Shown here: one piece after another, positions 63,348 through 64,000 of the stretch
Layout of the letters: each line of letters opens with the position of its first letter
Numbering within the stretch: the first letter of the stretch is position 1
Made by a program: the position numbers and the translations under genes
The notes under the pieces: generated by a model
Seen by the model: the letters and a program-made list of their open reading frames with translations, nothing else
What the model was told of the DNA's origin: nothing
The model's database searches: none
Assembly: GCA_001949185.1 (NCBI GenBank)
Contig: BDGG01000009.1
Location: 274,822 to 338,821, forward strand
From: Ramazzottius varieornatus
Taxonomy: Eukaryota > Tardigrada > Eutardigrada > Parachela > Ramazzottiidae
Length of the DNA: 64,000 nt
Reading direction: 5' to 3'

Positions 63348-64000
63348 CTTGACCTACGATACAAACAAGTACTCGTAGTAAGCAAAGACAGATCCGTGTC
63401 AAAGGGATGGAATGACGAAGTTACCGCAACAAGACAGAAAAAATACCGGCAGCCTCGGAGAGTTTCGGTTCTAGACTTTGGGGCAGACAGATACAGCGTT
63501 GTATGCTTAAGCTTTGCAGCCAGATGTTTAATAAGGCAATTAAGAGTTGTATACGAATTTTGGATGATTTAGACGAGGAACCAAATCGTTTTTATACAAT
63601 TCCGTAATTGACAGGTCACGGTAAGCCAAGTCAAACCCTGCCACCATCCCCATCTCCATATCAGGGCGACAAACCCAATAGAACTGTAACGAACGAACTT
63701 GACTCATGGGAGTCCTGCGCTGGACATTCAATAGTCGTATTTTGAAATGCAATCAGTTGTGTAACTTCGACGTTATTTAATTTGAGTGAGGTTTGTAATT
63801 CGTTCGTAGATAGCGCGGTATTCTGGTCGAAACACTCGTCACCAACCATGAGCACGGCACACCTAGGCTGCTCCCTGCAACAGTCAGGCTACCGTCGAAC
63901 CAATCTGGGATGGTTCACTGTCAAAGTGGACTTTGCCGCGCAACGAAATACCGCGAGAGGCTCATTACAGATTGGGAGGAAGTTTTAGAGAACTCGGACT
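63348..64000. other. Right-edge region, mostly unassigned
   Basis: Contains the promoter side of the small secreted gene and one possible exon (63661-63874). No repeat element is recognised. Confidence 0.4.
63661..63874 (-). CDS. Possible 3' exon of an unrecognised gene
   Basis: After a good acceptor (GACTGTTGCAG), a frame of about 70 codons runs to TGA at 63661 with four cysteine/glycosylation-like features (RCAVLMVGDECFDQN, NTTIEC). An overlapping frame also stays open, so even the reading frame is uncertain. If real, the gene extends beyond the right edge. Confidence 0.22.

Overview
The window is eukaryotic, animal nuclear DNA. It is an intron-rich chromosome segment with about two dozen protein genes on both strands, one tRNA gene and a 50-base run of N (49008-49057). 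Introns are mostly 60-400 nt with GT-AG borders; two use GC-AG and two genes carry coding microexons. The gene set (TFIIH p34, RXYLT1, SNW1, TMED2, RPL8, PSMB1, a TRH-receptor-like GPCR, an arthropod/nematode-type atypical soluble guanylate cyclase, Shaker-type K+ channels and a clip-type serine protease homologue) points to an ecdysozoan invertebrate. A tardigrade or another panarthropod is plausible but cannot be proven from sequence alone. All exon coordinates were worked out by eye from splice signals, reading phase and family conservation, so a boundary may be off by a base or two.

Layout. 1-15.3 kb is a dense housekeeping block: GTF2H3, tRNA-Asn, RXYLT1, a secreted cadherin-like gene, SNW1, TMED2, a SAM-domain gene, RABGGTA, RPL8 and PSMB1. 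18-30.5 kb holds signalling and extracellular genes: the TRHR-like GPCR, an ApoD-type lipocalin, the soluble guanylate cyclase and a serine-rich coiled-coil gene. 30.5-32.7 kb is a repeat island. 32.7-48.9 kb carries a membrane-anchored carbonic anhydrase, a C2+TIG protein, ACSF2, a Gly-rich secreted protein, a CYP2-clan P450 and a Cys-rich membrane protein. After the gap come a BTB-BACK gene, DHRS4, a serine protease homologue whose active-site Ser is Gly, two tandem Shaker-like K+ channel genes and a small Cys-rich secreted protein.

The strongest unexplained signal is a hyper-abundant palindromic repeat, here called family A. It has about 28 loci in 64 kb, 24 of them inside introns. Each has a hairpin core (GTGGCGCA ... 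TGCGCCAC) between terminal inverted repeats that read roughly GGCAAACAAACTCGACC. About eight loci carry two hairpins between one pair of ends. This is a miniature inverted-repeat transposable element (MITE) that has colonised almost every long intron. Several other TA-flanked inverted-repeat elements (135 to 758 bp) and a fragment of a tyrosine recombinase accompany it. One of them abuts, and may supply part of, the stop codon of the second K+ channel gene.

No operon-like functional linkage is evident. Neighbouring genes are mostly unrelated, apart from the tandem K+ channel duplicates. Several divergent pairs (RABGGTA/RPL8, SNW1/TMED2, RXYLT1/cadherin-like) probably share promoter regions.
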